Assembly (NCBI RefSeq): GCF_020524885.1
Contig: NZ_JAIVKJ010000001.1
Span: 1 to 64,000, forward strand
Reading direction: 5' to 3'
DNA: 64,000 nucleotides
From: Microbulbifer elongatus
GTDB lineage: Bacteria > Pseudomonadota > Gammaproteobacteria > Pseudomonadales > Cellvibrionaceae
Positions 9,501 to 17,203 of the stretch are shown in pieces (position 1 is the first letter of the stretch; every line of letters starts with the position of its first letter). A program made the translations under genes and the position numbers. A model generated the notes under the pieces. The model saw nothing but the letters and a program-made list of their open reading frames with translations, did no database searches and was not told the DNA's origin.

Positions 9501-9675
9501 GCTGGGTTTCTCCCCGGTACGGGATGGCTGGATCACCCTGGGGTGGAATTTCCAGGGGTTCCGCGATCGGGATTTCGAGGCCGCCCGCTACACGGCCCAG
9601 GGCCCATACCTGCAACTGCGTTTCAAGTTTGACCAGAACACCCGCTTCGGCAGCGGTAGCGAATCGGGAGAGTAA
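3565..9675 (+). CDS. 2036-residue outer-membrane protein with DUF11, OmpA-like and beta-barrel parts
   Basis: Very large envelope protein. An N-terminal export signal lies at about 27-49 after a charged lead. Residues 49-80 carry the I-E-V-V-N-T-A...DSN module shared with the small proteins upstream. Then come carboxypeptidase-regulatory/SdrD-B-like folds (about 262-370 and 526-620), DUF11-type domains (about 390-515 and 776-910), an OmpA-like peptidoglycan-binding domain (about 653-770; GHTDSQRLSRRA and NRRVDVLVYG), a proline/serine-rich linker, an Ig-like invasin-type segment (about 1066-1172) and a long C-terminal region (about 1180-2029) of alternating beta strands ending in a terminal strand YLQLRFKF, as in an outer-membrane barrel. 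It could be the platform that anchors or exports its small neighbours. The ribosome site before this ATG is weak and the start could be further in. The stop overlaps the next start. Confidence 0.85.
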   Translation: MVDTLLAQHSLKPGGRKSAGLCCARRFLSGLAAILLLGLMLASTSLRAADIEVVNTARASWVHAGDSASRFLDSNSVSLGVLATPACTPSSVGFYQHIPSSLSAPDSVGRDFSGGSYVDTSGARLPLPVPTALDGGALSLQAVASRTATVYHGGEPVLIALEDGNRNIDPTVRETVAVELTVDYPTTVSGTGSASPEREQLYLYETGLDTGVFAAAVASSFYKADRRPQSSDGQLVLGENAQLALSYLDPMCSGESARAGALADPLGVVFDSVDGTPLVGATVALVNADDGSPAIVYGDDGVTPFSNTQITGGSGTPGFRFPYVPPGNYRLTVTPPSDYTAPSTVADSEIPPAPDGQPYRVVAGSRGESFSVSVSPALAMDVPVDPSTAGLLLEKSVSESSAAAGDYLQYRLQLQSLISAPASEALIVDRLPAGMRYRAGSLYLDGEQQADPTIGADGRTLEIALGELAADAQLEVRYVVEVTAGAQTGDAVNTATATALNPGGGQLSSNLAQVAVTITEPFISDRFTLVGGVYGGDCDTPWSERKGLANVRLLLDDGTYVVTDADGRYHMEGLRPGTHVVQLDIANLPMGWEPVSCVDNTRFAGSAYSQFVDARGGSLWRADFQLRPSRAGLRLQTREEQALPLLEEVAPTKYTFRGRFASGDDQLLPESAAELQALVETLKGGEVFGLEIVGHTDSQRLSRRARAKFRDNHGLSMARASTVANVLGEALGLSAERVTVGGMGPSLPLADNFTWEGMARNRRVDVLVYGRTGPAEVEVGKRLQRTHTVALDTSGGTFTNLRVTAMLPEGLRYLPGTARLDGEPVDDPRQSGVVLMWRLPDATGLPQSNSAPYARQFTFETEALRRDQVDTDQCEAGNTIKVNALVDTAVGENLRLPVAENRLDCKSAADKEPGTPETQSDSGRLTVNLTDPATYLAPNDGAAGEDEKTSSASAAGAGVDWLAQAAGEQGFLFPQERHNPRAPAVRAVIAHGVGERVELTVNGKPAPALSYEGIETAPRGGVATSHWRALPLEEGDNQLLAKVYDDSGELLASYLRVVHFANTPARAELLPERSDLRADGVSRPRIAVRILDRDGFPVRDGITGSVAISAPYEAWQSQNDKQQRKLAGLGEFQPQYRVEGDEGIAWIELAPTTRSGAFTLDFRFHTGVDTRREQQLYGWMSPAARDWVVVGFAEGTLGYNTLNKRMESLPAAEDEGVYTDGQLSFYAKGRVLGEWLLTMAYDSDKPRDQALMSPIDPSRYYTLYGDGTTQVYGAASREKLYVKMERGQFYALFGDYETGLVKTQLSRYSRTLNGFKAEDGGGLVVYTVFAADTEQSYARDEIQGDGTSGLYRLSYPGILLNSERVRIETRDRIHREQVLKTEILTPYIDYEIDYAAGTLFFREPIFSRDLDFNPVYIVAEYETSGGNNRAFAGGGRVGLNLQDETLQVGVSGLRDEGIDGSADLAGADLRWFFGDDSELRLEAAQTRGDDAERDGEAWLAEVEHHSSRYDVLAYSRQQDAEFGLNQQTAGQSGQRKSGVQGQVHLGEEWSLQGEAYQQQNLTNDARRNAAEARLRYETNATRISFGAQHAADELPATTAGEAPIEANSSQALFSASRQLLNGRADLSLQTETSLGGGRSESADYPDRYLLGASYALTDYARLLAGQEFSDGDSSNSRASRVGVQLTPWVGGLVTSTLNESRASGYGPRRYSQLGVSQAANLSEQWRLDLGLDASHSLDEDTSSPELNTTTGNSAFVQSSVTSISEDFVALSVGAAWRGDVWAWRGRLESRRADSGDRVGMSSGFLRQAQAGIAFSSTLEAFHNDTEQGASGDLASLDLSWAWRPLDSHWSILNRLEFRYESVENAAFDGGLFGFDSLAADNARSRRVINNFALNRISRPWSGEDRTGNLFQRYQRSQLSLFYGAKYAQDNFDGVEYDGYTDLLGVEARYDLNEWMDLGLQASALNSWEAGTHLYSFGPQLGFSPVRDGWITLGWNFQGFRDRDFEAARYTAQGPYLQLRFKFDQNTRFGSGSESGE

Positions 9676-12122
9676 TGATGTTGGCGAAGGCAATGCGCAA
9701 ACTGATTGCCGGTGGCGCACTCGCACTGCTGGCTGTGCCGGCGGCAACCCAGGTTATTACCACAACCAATGCAGTACAGGGGCTGTCGTGCGCGGGCACG
9801 CGCTATGGGAGCGACCTGAACTGTAGTGCCGGGGAATTTACCGTAGAACCGGTATTCAGTGCCGAACCCGGAACGCCACCATTCTGCGTGGCGGGCGAAG
9901 AGTTTTTATTCCGGGTGGATATTGGCCTCTCCGGCAGTAATGCCGATCGTTACGATGTTGGATTTTTCGTAGGCGAAGCGGGTAACGATCCACGATCAAG
10001 CGATGCTTCACAATCCTGCTCGGTAGCAACATTCCCCACCAATCCGCTGCCGTGGTTCGATAAAACCCCTGCGAACACTGCCAACAGCTGCGGTGACTAC
10101 ACAAAGCGCGGCGATGACGATGTCCGCGTGGATAAAATCCGCGTGCTCTGCCAGGGGGATGCCACCACCGGTGCTTTGCAAGTACCGTTTGTTCTGACCT
10201 ACAACCAGAATGAACAGGCATCCTGTGCGGTGCCGTCCGATGTAGAGCCCGGTTCGAAGTCAAAGTGTAACAGTGGTGTCAGTCTGGTCAGTGGCGACGT
10301 CAAAGTGTTCTCCGGTGCGCATGTGGACGTCACCAAGCAGACCGAGCCGGATGGCGATGGCCAGGAATTCACTTATACCGCCAGTGGCCCAAGTGGCTCC
10401 AAAGTGATTGTGCGGCGCGCCGATGGTAGCTACACCGACACCATTGCCAGTGCCGGCAACACCGCCACCTTTACCCTGAGCGACGGCGAGACCGCGCGGG
10501 TGTTTATTACCGCACTGCCAACCGCACAGCGTCTTGTGATCAGCGAACAGCTGGAAACCGGCTGGGACAGCACTGCGCTGATCAGCTGCTCTGACCAGCG
10601 CGGCGACCCGGTCGTTACCGTGGACGAGGCCAACCGCAGCATTACTGCAGACCTGGATGAAGATAACTCGGCCGCCGCTTGCACCATTACCAACCGCAAA
10701 CTGCCGCAGGTGACCGTTACCAAAACCAGCCTCGGCGACAGCGGCAGTTTTACCTTCACCGGCTCCAATGGCTGGAGTGACCAGACTATCAGCACCGCGT
10801 CTGCGGGTGCATCGGTGAGTGGGAGTGCGCAGTACCTTGCCGCATTGGGGGTGGCTACGGATCTGGTGGAGACGCCACAAGCGGGTTGGCGCCTGGCGAG
10901 TGTAAATTGCAGCGGGCTCGCCAGCGGCGGCAGTGCCAGTGCGGACCTCGCAACGCAAACTGTCACTCTGGATGCCGCGGCGGTGTCCGAGCCGGGGGCC
11001 GAAATCGGTTGTACTTTTACCAATGTGCGCCAGCGCAACCTTACCGTCACCAAACAACTTACCCCGATCAGTCCCTGGCCCGGTGGCGACAGCGGTCTGT
11101 TCGTGATGAATGCCAACGGCACAACTGGCAGCGAGGGGGGCGACGGCGCCAGCGCCAGTGAGCTGGTGGATGTGGGGGCGAGCGCGACCTTCGCAGAGAG
11201 CGCCGGCTCCGGAACCGATCTGGCCAATTACACCGCCAGTTACCGTTGCGACACCACGCCGGCCACCAGTGGCAGCGGTACCAGCGGCACCCTCACCATG
11301 CCCAACACGGACGTCGCTTGCACCTTCACCAACACCCGTCGCTCCGCCACGTTAACCCTGCGCAAGACCTGGCAGGATGGTGCCAGTGGCGACACCGCCA
11401 CGGTTACCAGTAGCGGGTTCAATAACAATGCCAGCACGGGCGCGGTGGTTTCCGCGGGCAACAACAGCGTTGATAGCACCCCGGTGACCGTCTATGCGGG
11501 GGAGAGCGGCACCATCGCCGAGACCTTCTCCGTAGGCGACTCCGGACTCTACAGCCTGGCGATCGATTGCAGTGGTGGCAGTCTTGCTGGCACTACTCTC
11601 ACGGTGCTGCCCGGCGACAGCAGTATCCTGTGTACCGCCACCAACAGCCGGGTGTTGCCTTCTCTCAGTCTGCTGAAATGGGTCGTTACCCTTTGGGATC
11701 CGGTCAATGGCAGTGTCAATCCCAAGTCGATCCCCGGGGCGGTGAGCCAGTACACGCTGCGCCTCAGTAACAGCGGCGATGGCAGCACCGACAGTGACAG
11801 CCTGGTTCTGGGTGATGCCCTGCCTGAGCATGTGGATTTGTATGTGGGAGATCTGGGGGCGGCAGGTTCCGGGCCTGTCAGCTTCAGCGATGGCACACCG
11901 GCAAGCGGCCTTAGCTGGGTGTATTCCGCATTGGATAGCGACACCGATCACGTGGAATTTTCCCAAGATGGCGTCGACTGGAGTTATGTTCCGGTACCGG
12001 ATGCCGATGGTTTCGACCCCTCGGTGCGCCATATCCGCCTGAAACCAGCGGGGCGGATGAACGGACAATCCGCCGGCAGTGACACCTGGGTGGAATTTAC
12101 TTTCCGAGTGCGGGTGCGCTGA
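9675..12122 (+). CDS. Secreted repeat protein with prealbumin-like and DUF11 modules
   Basis: An 815-residue exported protein. The start codon overlaps the stop of the 2036-residue gene (TAATGATG), which implies translational coupling; a second ATG follows directly. A signal peptide ends near residue 25 (VPAATQ). A cysteine-rich N-terminal part follows, then at least four repeated modules of 100-125 residues (about 216-340, 346-448, 455-552, 556-655). Each begins V-T-V-T-K or similar and ends C-T-F-T-N, typical of SpaA/prealbumin-like folds. A final DUF11-type domain (about 660-815) ends VEFTFRVRVR. Paired cysteines suggest disulfides. Likely a stalk or tip protein displayed by the upstream outer-membrane protein; that role is inferred from position only. 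Confidence 0.8.
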   Translation: MMLAKAMRKLIAGGALALLAVPAATQVITTTNAVQGLSCAGTRYGSDLNCSAGEFTVEPVFSAEPGTPPFCVAGEEFLFRVDIGLSGSNADRYDVGFFVGEAGNDPRSSDASQSCSVATFPTNPLPWFDKTPANTANSCGDYTKRGDDDVRVDKIRVLCQGDATTGALQVPFVLTYNQNEQASCAVPSDVEPGSKSKCNSGVSLVSGDVKVFSGAHVDVTKQTEPDGDGQEFTYTASGPSGSKVIVRRADGSYTDTIASAGNTATFTLSDGETARVFITALPTAQRLVISEQLETGWDSTALISCSDQRGDPVVTVDEANRSITADLDEDNSAAACTITNRKLPQVTVTKTSLGDSGSFTFTGSNGWSDQTISTASAGASVSGSAQYLAALGVATDLVETPQAGWRLASVNCSGLASGGSASADLATQTVTLDAAAVSEPGAEIGCTFTNVRQRNLTVTKQLTPISPWPGGDSGLFVMNANGTTGSEGGDGASASELVDVGASATFAESAGSGTDLANYTASYRCDTTPATSGSGTSGTLTMPNTDVACTFTNTRRSATLTLRKTWQDGASGDTATVTSSGFNNNASTGAVVSAGNNSVDSTPVTVYAGESGTIAETFSVGDSGLYSLAIDCSGGSLAGTTLTVLPGDSSILCTATNSRVLPSLSLLKWVVTLWDPVNGSVNPKSIPGAVSQYTLRLSNSGDGSTDSDSLVLGDALPEHVDLYVGDLGAAGSGPVSFSDGTPASGLSWVYSALDSDTDHVEFSQDGVDWSYVPVPDADGFDPSVRHIRLKPAGRMNGQSAGSDTWVEFTFRVRVR

Positions 12123-12184
12123 CGTTTTTTTAGGCTTCTTTACCGAGGCGAACAGTCACGCGGTTCAAGGCACCTATTCGCAAC

Positions 12185-12235
12185 TTATGCACAGGTCTGT
12201 CCCAAGTTTCTGTGTGTAAGCCCAGTTGTGGACAA
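12185..12235. promoter_or_regulatory. Two DnaA-box-like nonamers in a short intergenic region
   Basis: TTATGCACA (12185-12193) and, on the minus strand, TTGTCCACA (12227-12235) each differ from the DnaA consensus by one base. They lie between the surface-protein series and the barrel gene, about 1 kb from primosome-type genes. May be chance. Confidence 0.2.
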
Positions 12236-12371
12236 GTGTGGAATCACTATTCAAATCAAGCCCTGGCCTGGCGTGTGGATTGCGAAGTTGCGAAGCGCGG
12301 TGTTGGAGTTGCTACAGCCATCCACACGTGCGCGTGACCAGGCTGCTACCAAACGTCCTGGGTAAGTGCCC

Positions 12372-13088
12372 CTAGAAATGTACGCTCCAGCCCAGCGAGG
12401 CTGACTCTACCTCGTACTCTCCGAGAAGCTCATCACTGCCGATTTCCGGGAAAAATTCCCACTCTGCCCGAAGGGTCCAGCGGTTCCTGAAGCTATAGCT
12501 GACACCGGCACCATATCCCCAGTGGAAACCGCTGGTGCTGTCAGAGAAAGTACCATCCACAGGAAACACGACAGGCTGCAGGGAGCCGTCTTCGAGCTGG
12601 AAGATGGCGAGCGCATCGCCTCTCTGTCTGGAGCGAAGCTGGCTGAGCCAGAAACCGCCGCCGACTTTGCCAAACACACTGACGCCAGATCTTCCCACTG
12701 GCAGATGCCCAACAACGAACGCATTGCCCATGCGGGTGGTGAGTTTTTCCTTGATGTGCAGGTACGGCAGCTGTGGATTACTTACCGTGAACTGCGAGGT
12801 TGTTGTAGCGGCCTGACGAAAATCTGCCTCCACCGCGAAGTTGGGGCTCCAGCGCCATCCCGCGTAGAGTTTTGCCCCCGAACCGCTGTCGGTGCAGCCT
12901 TCAAATTGTGAGGACTGCTGCTCCCGGTTCAGGCTTTCAACAAATTCCCTCGAACTGTTGCAAAGAGGGTCGAGGGCGGTGCCCTGAAAGCTGAGGCCAC
13001 CATAGCGGTGGGAATAGAAGTCTGCACAGGCAAAGCTGCTGCCCAGCAGGGAAAGTGGTACCACAAGCAGAAGGAGGGGCCGGATCAT
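12372..13088 (-). CDS. Outer-membrane beta-barrel protein, OmpA/OmpW-like fold
   Basis: A 238-residue protein with an N-terminal signal peptide (MIRPLLLLVVPLSLLGSSFA, cleavage near ACA-D). Alternating polar/hydrophobic strands follow (YAGWRWSPNFAVEADFRQ, FGKVGGGFW, WGYGAGVSYSFRNRWTLRAEW) and the last strand ends in aromatic F (SLGWSVHF), as barrel proteins do. The G-x-G-x-x-Y and RxEWE-type patterns fit the eight-stranded OMP_b-brl family. Two cysteine pairs in the first third may form loops. It is transcribed alone: the gene upstream ends 117 bases away and the surface operon converges from the other side. Substrate or role is not apparent. Confidence 0.75.
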   Translation of the reverse strand: MIRPLLLLVVPLSLLGSSFACADFYSHRYGGLSFQGTALDPLCNSSREFVESLNREQQSSQFEGCTDSGSGAKLYAGWRWSPNFAVEADFRQAATTTSQFTVSNPQLPYLHIKEKLTTRMGNAFVVGHLPVGRSGVSVFGKVGGGFWLSQLRSRQRGDALAIFQLEDGSLQPVVFPVDGTFSDSTSGFHWGYGAGVSYSFRNRWTLRAEWEFFPEIGSDELLGEYEVESASLGWSVHF

Positions 13089-13205
13089 GGCGATACCTGC
13101 TCTGGAGTCGATGAATGGTTATTGGCAGAACCGCTTCCGACTACATCCATTACCACCACGGAATTGGATCCAAGGCTGACGTTACCGGCAGCCTACTGCA
13201 TCACA

Positions 13206-13859
13206 TCATATTTTGAGTTGCGCGCGCAATTCCGCCAACTTCTTGGCATTTTCGGCCTTCGAAAGGGGTTTTGCGGCTTTGTGCTCCAGCTGGATCTGCT
13301 GCGGGGCGGGCAGGGTCTCGCCCGCCATCAGCTTTTCGCAGATTTTTTTGTAGTGGCTGGCGAACACCGGATAGGCAGAAGCTTCCGGATTGTTGGCGAG
13401 GAAGAACCAGTCCGATGCACGCCCGGCGTGATACACCGCGGGGTGGCTCCACTTGTGATTGGCCTTGGGGCTCGGTGCGTTACACGCCTCCCTGTAGGCG
13501 GCGCGGGGATCCGGCAGACCGTTTTCGCCCTCTGCGCAGAACTGCAGCATTTTGTGAATGGTGGGCAGATACTCGGACTGCTTGATCGCGCGCTTGGCGC
13601 CGGCGACCATTTCTTCCGGTGAGAAACCGGCGAGGGATTCCAGCCACAGGCGCTTGGCGTGGTTCAGAGTCTGCACATCCTGGAAGGCTGAGTTGAACTG
13701 GTTGTGATAGCTCAGTTTCAACAGGCCGAACACTTCATTCAGCGCACGTTTGCGCGCTTCAAGTTCGGGGTTACCAGCTTGTGTCTGTGACGATGTCCCA
13801 GACTGATGTGTCCCGTGTGCGCTGGTTACCTGATTGCCCGGATTGTTGTGGCTTGCCAT
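13206..13859 (-). CDS. Replication protein P-like (lambda P family) helicase-loader candidate
   Basis: A 217-residue cytosolic protein. After a low-complexity Ser/Gln/Thr N-terminus (1-30), residues about 31-180 resemble the phage-lambda replication protein P family found on many gammaproteobacterial chromosomes: V-F-x-L-L-K-x-x-Y-H-x-Q-F, then A-K-R-L-W, Y-L-P-T-I-H-K-M-L, E-A-Y-R-E-A-C and a WSHPAVYHA segment. Lambda P loads the DnaB helicase. The first 89 bases overlap the end of the DnaT-module gene in another frame, with an AGGACAG ribosome site before the ATG, so the two are translationally linked and probably work together in replication restart. The lambda-P assignment is from motifs alone. 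There are no phage structural genes around. Confidence 0.7.
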   Translation of the reverse strand: MASHNNPGNQVTSAHGTHQSGTSSQTQAGNPELEARKRALNEVFGLLKLSYHNQFNSAFQDVQTLNHAKRLWLESLAGFSPEEMVAGAKRAIKQSEYLPTIHKMLQFCAEGENGLPDPRAAYREACNAPSPKANHKWSHPAVYHAGRASDWFFLANNPEASAYPVFASHYKKICEKLMAGETLPAPQQIQLEHKAAKPLSKAENAKKLAELRAQLKI

Positions 13860-15114
13860 GTTGCTGTCCTATCGCGAATTTATTGCGCTCGGCCCACTGA
13901 TAACGGGCATGCCGTACGAATACGGCATCCCAGCTTTTGCGTGCCGCACCCTGCTCACGCCAGTACAGACGGAACTCGGGCACCAGGCCGAGGGCAAATT
14001 CGCGGTCAATTTCACATTGATTCAAAAGGTGGCCGAGGCAGTCGCTGGACGGCTGCCAGTTGCGGGAGATGGGCTTGGCGACCGGGTTTTTCTCGATGCC
14101 CTGACAGTAGTATGCCCACTCCGTGCGCGCGTAGTCGATAAACTGCTCGCCCCAGCGAGCGCTGTGACCACCGCGTTCCAGCCATTTGTAAATAAATTCC
14201 GGCAGTAATTCTGCGGCAAAACTGGGGTTGATGGCCAATCGGCGCAGCTGCTCCCAGGTATTTTCACTGGGCTGCCAATCCCGGGTCATGGGCTCAGGCT
14301 TGCGCTTTTCGATAAACGGCGTGTCCTGTTTTTCCCAGTCTTCCGTCACCCAGTCATTGAATTCCAGATCCCAAGACACGGACTGCTTGGCACTGTTGCG
14401 GTGGTATTCCACAAAGCGCTGCAGGCAGCGGCGCACGAAAGTGCTGGGCACGCCCTCGTCGGCCAGCTTGCGCAGAGTCTCCTCACCCGGGCGCCACTGC
14501 TCCGGCAGGGGCTGTTTGCGCCCCTGGGTTGCGCGGAAGGCCTCCCACTTGGTTTTGACCTGCTTGAGAAACAGGGAGCCGAATGAATGTCGGCTCTCGC
14601 CGCGGTCTCGCCAGTAAGTGACAAACTCGGGCAATTGTTCACGCACGAAGTGCTCCGGCACCCCGAGCTGGGCGATGCGCGCCATGGTTTCACCATCGGG
14701 CTGCCAGCTTGGCGAGATGGTATTCGCCGCTCGCGCGGCCGGCATCTGGGGCGCCGTCGGGGCGTTGATGTGGGGGTGGTTGGCGTGGGCGGCGCTGGTG
14801 TGAGATACCGTCGAGGGCAGCGCGAACTTGAGCATTGAACTGCTACCGTAAGGCGCAGCCCCCAGCAGCAGGGCGCCCTGGTTGCGCAGGCTGGTGGCCA
14901 CCCGCTGAATGTCCGCAGGCTCCCAGAACGGCAGCAATTGCTGTAGTTGGTCGCTTTCTACGGTGTGCCAGTCGCGGCCGGGATGTGACTCCGCGGGTAA
15001 AAATGGCAGCAGGTCTGCCAGTGCGCCCAGCAATACCGCCTCCTCCAGGCCGAGGGTGGCGGCCAGAGTCGGGGAGATAACGAGGGGGCGTTCCGGGAGC
15101 AGGGGGTGTTTCAT
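13771..15114 (-). CDS. Primosomal protein with four DnaT-type modules
   Basis: A 447-residue protein. Residues 1-95 look like a winged-helix domain. The rest contains four copies of the DnaT ssDNA/primosome module (about 134-190, 205-260, 277-333, 350-407). Each starts with W-x-P-S/G-x-x-T and continues with a F-V/A-x-E-x-L-P-E-F-x-x-Y-W core and an end in W. E. coli DnaT (179 residues) has one such module and works with PriA/PriB/PriC to load DnaB. Four in tandem should bind a longer stretch of single-stranded DNA; this is inference. A histidine/proline-rich linker (101-133) separates the N-terminal domain. The gene overlaps the lambda-P-like gene by 89 bases. It is not dnaT in its usual E. 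coli context, so no symbol is given. Confidence 0.75.
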   Translation of the reverse strand: MKHPLLPERPLVISPTLAATLGLEEAVLLGALADLLPFLPAESHPGRDWHTVESDQLQQLLPFWEPADIQRVATSLRNQGALLLGAAPYGSSSMLKFALPSTVSHTSAAHANHPHINAPTAPQMPAARAANTISPSWQPDGETMARIAQLGVPEHFVREQLPEFVTYWRDRGESRHSFGSLFLKQVKTKWEAFRATQGRKQPLPEQWRPGEETLRKLADEGVPSTFVRRCLQRFVEYHRNSAKQSVSWDLEFNDWVTEDWEKQDTPFIEKRKPEPMTRDWQPSENTWEQLRRLAINPSFAAELLPEFIYKWLERGGHSARWGEQFIDYARTEWAYYCQGIEKNPVAKPISRNWQPSSDCLGHLLNQCEIDREFALGLVPEFRLYWREQGAARKSWDAVFVRHARYQWAERNKFAIGQQHGKPQQSGQSGNQRTRDTSVWDIVTDTSW

Positions 15115-15238
15115 GCCGCGATGATACCACCGGGGGCGCGGTCACCGGGAGTGGATTTGGGGGCTGAACAGCGCTAACTTCGGTGACTTCTGAGTTTCAG
15201 GATTTTAGGGGGCTAGGGTTTCGCACCGCCCATTCCCC

Positions 15239-15898
15239 CTAGCGCGGTAGGGCGGTTACCCGATAGGCACAGCGGCGTGCGCCGTCGAGCAGATACTCGC
15301 AGCGCTCCACTTGCGCTTCCGGCAGGCACTGGCGAAAGATTTCCAGTTCCGCCCTGCAGAAACCGCGGCACTTGCGCGCTGCCGCACAAATCGGGCAGTG
15401 GTTTTCCACCAGTAGCCATACACCGCGCTTCTCCCGTATGGCCTGGGCCATATAGCCCTCTCTGTCCCGCAACTCTGCGAGCTTTTTGACCTGTGCGCCG
15501 AGGGTTTGACAGCTTCCCAGCGCGTGCCGGTATTCCGTCAGTGACTCCTTCTCACGCCGACCGATCAGCGCATCGAGGCCCTGCTCGCCGAAGACTTCAC
15601 GTACGCTGTCGATCAGCTTCACGGTAAGGTCGCCGTGGCGATCCGGAAATCGCTGTTGTGCCTTTTCCGTCAGCTCCCAGAAGCTGGCCGGGCGCCCTAC
15701 CTTTTCCGCGCGGTCGGATCGGCTCAGCAGGCCCTCGTCTGCCAGTTGGTTCAAGTGCTGGCGTGCGCCCACTGGGGTGATCCCCAGGCTCTCTGCGATA
15801 AACCGCGCGGATTGTGCGCCGCGAGTCTTCAGCAAATAGAGAATTTGCTCGCGGGAATCGCTGGTGGCGTTTGCTTGTGATGTTCTCGAGTTGGACAT
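15239..15898 (-). CDS. ArsR/SufR-like HTH regulator with cysteine cluster
   Basis: A transcriptional regulator of about 219 residues. An N-terminal winged helix (about 12-75: ILYLLKTRG, SLGITPVGARQHLNQLADEG, GRPASFWELT) matches the DeoR/ArsR-type SufR group. The C-terminal half has a cysteine cluster, H-C-P-I-C, K-C-R-G-F-C-R-A-E-L, and a later V-E-R-C-E-Y...R-R-C-A-Y-R-V. This resembles the iron-sulfur ligand region of SufR-like regulators, so it may sense Fe-S, redox or metal state. An upstream ATG (15928) would overlap the MFS gene by 28 bases; the start used here (15898) leaves a two-base gap. It follows the MFS gene in the same direction and may control it. Confidence 0.75.
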   Translation of the reverse strand: MSNSRTSQANATSDSREQILYLLKTRGAQSARFIAESLGITPVGARQHLNQLADEGLLSRSDRAEKVGRPASFWELTEKAQQRFPDRHGDLTVKLIDSVREVFGEQGLDALIGRREKESLTEYRHALGSCQTLGAQVKKLAELRDREGYMAQAIREKRGVWLLVENHCPICAAARKCRGFCRAELEIFRQCLPEAQVERCEYLLDGARRCAYRVTALPR

Positions 15899-15900
15899 AT

Positions 15901-17151
15901 TCAACGCGCGTCTGCTTTTGTCGGCCAATCATCGGGTGCCCTGTGCAGCATTGCAAACCAACCTGCGCCGGCCAGGCAGAGCAGGCCGCCGAGGATCAGT
16001 GTCCACTCACTCCCCAGCAGCGCAAGGCCACTACCCAGCAGTGCAATCAGTGTGCTGGTCAGGCAGAAGTTCGCGGTAAGTAACCCCATTACCCGGCCCT
16101 GGCCGTAGTGTTCGAAGCGCTCCGACATAATTGCGGGAAAGAACCCGTTCACAGTGGCGATCCCCACACCCATCAAAGCAAACAGTCCGGCAGCGCCATG
16201 TGCGCTGGAGAAGGGGAGCAACAGCAGCAAAATGCCGAGACCTGCAGCGCCTGAAAATACGACAGGCTCTGCACCATAACGTCGCTTGAGGGCGGGAATT
16301 GCCAGGACACTGGTCGCAATCATTACGCCGGTGACTATTACGGTATTCCAGGCAATCTGGTGGGACTGGTAAGCGAACTTCTCCACAAGCCAGAAGGGAT
16401 AAAACTCATAGAACGCATTGACGCCGAGACAGAACAGCAGGTTGAACAGCGCCAGGGCGCGAATTGCCGGCTCCCGCCACAGCGTCAGTGAATTCTGTGA
16501 GCGAACCAAATGCATCAGCGTGCGGCCCTCGGACTTTGCTGGCGAGTCTGTGGGCATCACGTCCGAGGGCATTAAAAGTTGCGCCAGCACCGCGCAGGTG
16601 ATTACTGCCAGGGCGCCAGCCCAGAACACGGCCTCGGGGCCATTGACCGCAAGATATCCCCCACTGAGAGGCCCCAGTAGCCAGCCCGCATAGGCACACG
16701 CCATGGCGAGTGACAATGCGCGGGTACGGTCGATGACTGGATGCAGGTCCGCCGCCATTGCACGGGCGATGGCGATATTGCCTTCACACAGCCCGGTCAC
16801 GAAGCGCGCCACTGCGAATAGCAGGAAGTTGTTCCAGCTCAACGCAAGCGCCGACAGTGCGTATCCCGCCGCAGCCAGTACCAAGGTCAGCACCAAGGTG
16901 CGGCGCCGGCCATATTGATCGGACAGCGCGCCGACCACACTGCTGCCCAGCAATAGCCCGAGGGGAAACAGTGCCAATACGATACCCAGTAGCAGCTTTG
17001 GGGGCATATCCATAAAGCGGGTAAGGTCATTTTCAGGACCGTCCAGGAACAGCGGCGCTAATACCGGGTAGGGAAGTGCGATGCCGGCGGTGCCGATCAG
17101 GGTCACCGCCATCACTGCCACCAGAGTTGTTTTTGCGTTGGCGATTGGCAT
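15901..17151 (-). CDS. MFS transporter, drug/metabolite efflux type
   Basis: A 416-residue inner-membrane protein with 12 predicted membrane segments. The MFS signature loop between TM2 and TM3 is visible (G-A-L-S-D-Q-Y-G-R-R-R at about 77-87). TM5 carries the F-V-T-G-L-x-E-G-N-x-x-I-A-R-A motif of the TetA/MFS_1 efflux group. Only the second halves differ clearly from sugar porters, so efflux of a small molecule is the likely role, but the substrate is unknown. It is transcribed with the SufR-like regulator downstream and is divergent from the ArsP-type permease gene at 17318. Confidence 0.8.
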   Translation of the reverse strand: MPIANAKTTLVAVMAVTLIGTAGIALPYPVLAPLFLDGPENDLTRFMDMPPKLLLGIVLALFPLGLLLGSSVVGALSDQYGRRRTLVLTLVLAAAGYALSALALSWNNFLLFAVARFVTGLCEGNIAIARAMAADLHPVIDRTRALSLAMACAYAGWLLGPLSGGYLAVNGPEAVFWAGALAVITCAVLAQLLMPSDVMPTDSPAKSEGRTLMHLVRSQNSLTLWREPAIRALALFNLLFCLGVNAFYEFYPFWLVEKFAYQSHQIAWNTVIVTGVMIATSVLAIPALKRRYGAEPVVFSGAAGLGILLLLLPFSSAHGAAGLFALMGVGIATVNGFFPAIMSERFEHYGQGRVMGLLTANFCLTSTLIALLGSGLALLGSEWTLILGGLLCLAGAGWFAMLHRAPDDWPTKADAR

Positions 17152-17203
17152 AGGGGATAAGGTAAGTAATTTGTTTTTATATTAAGTTAGCACCGATTTC
17201 GAG

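Noticed and set aside
13206..15114. Prophage remnant
   Set aside because: Only replication-type genes are present; no integrase, repressor, capsid or tail gene is seen and base composition matches the surroundings.
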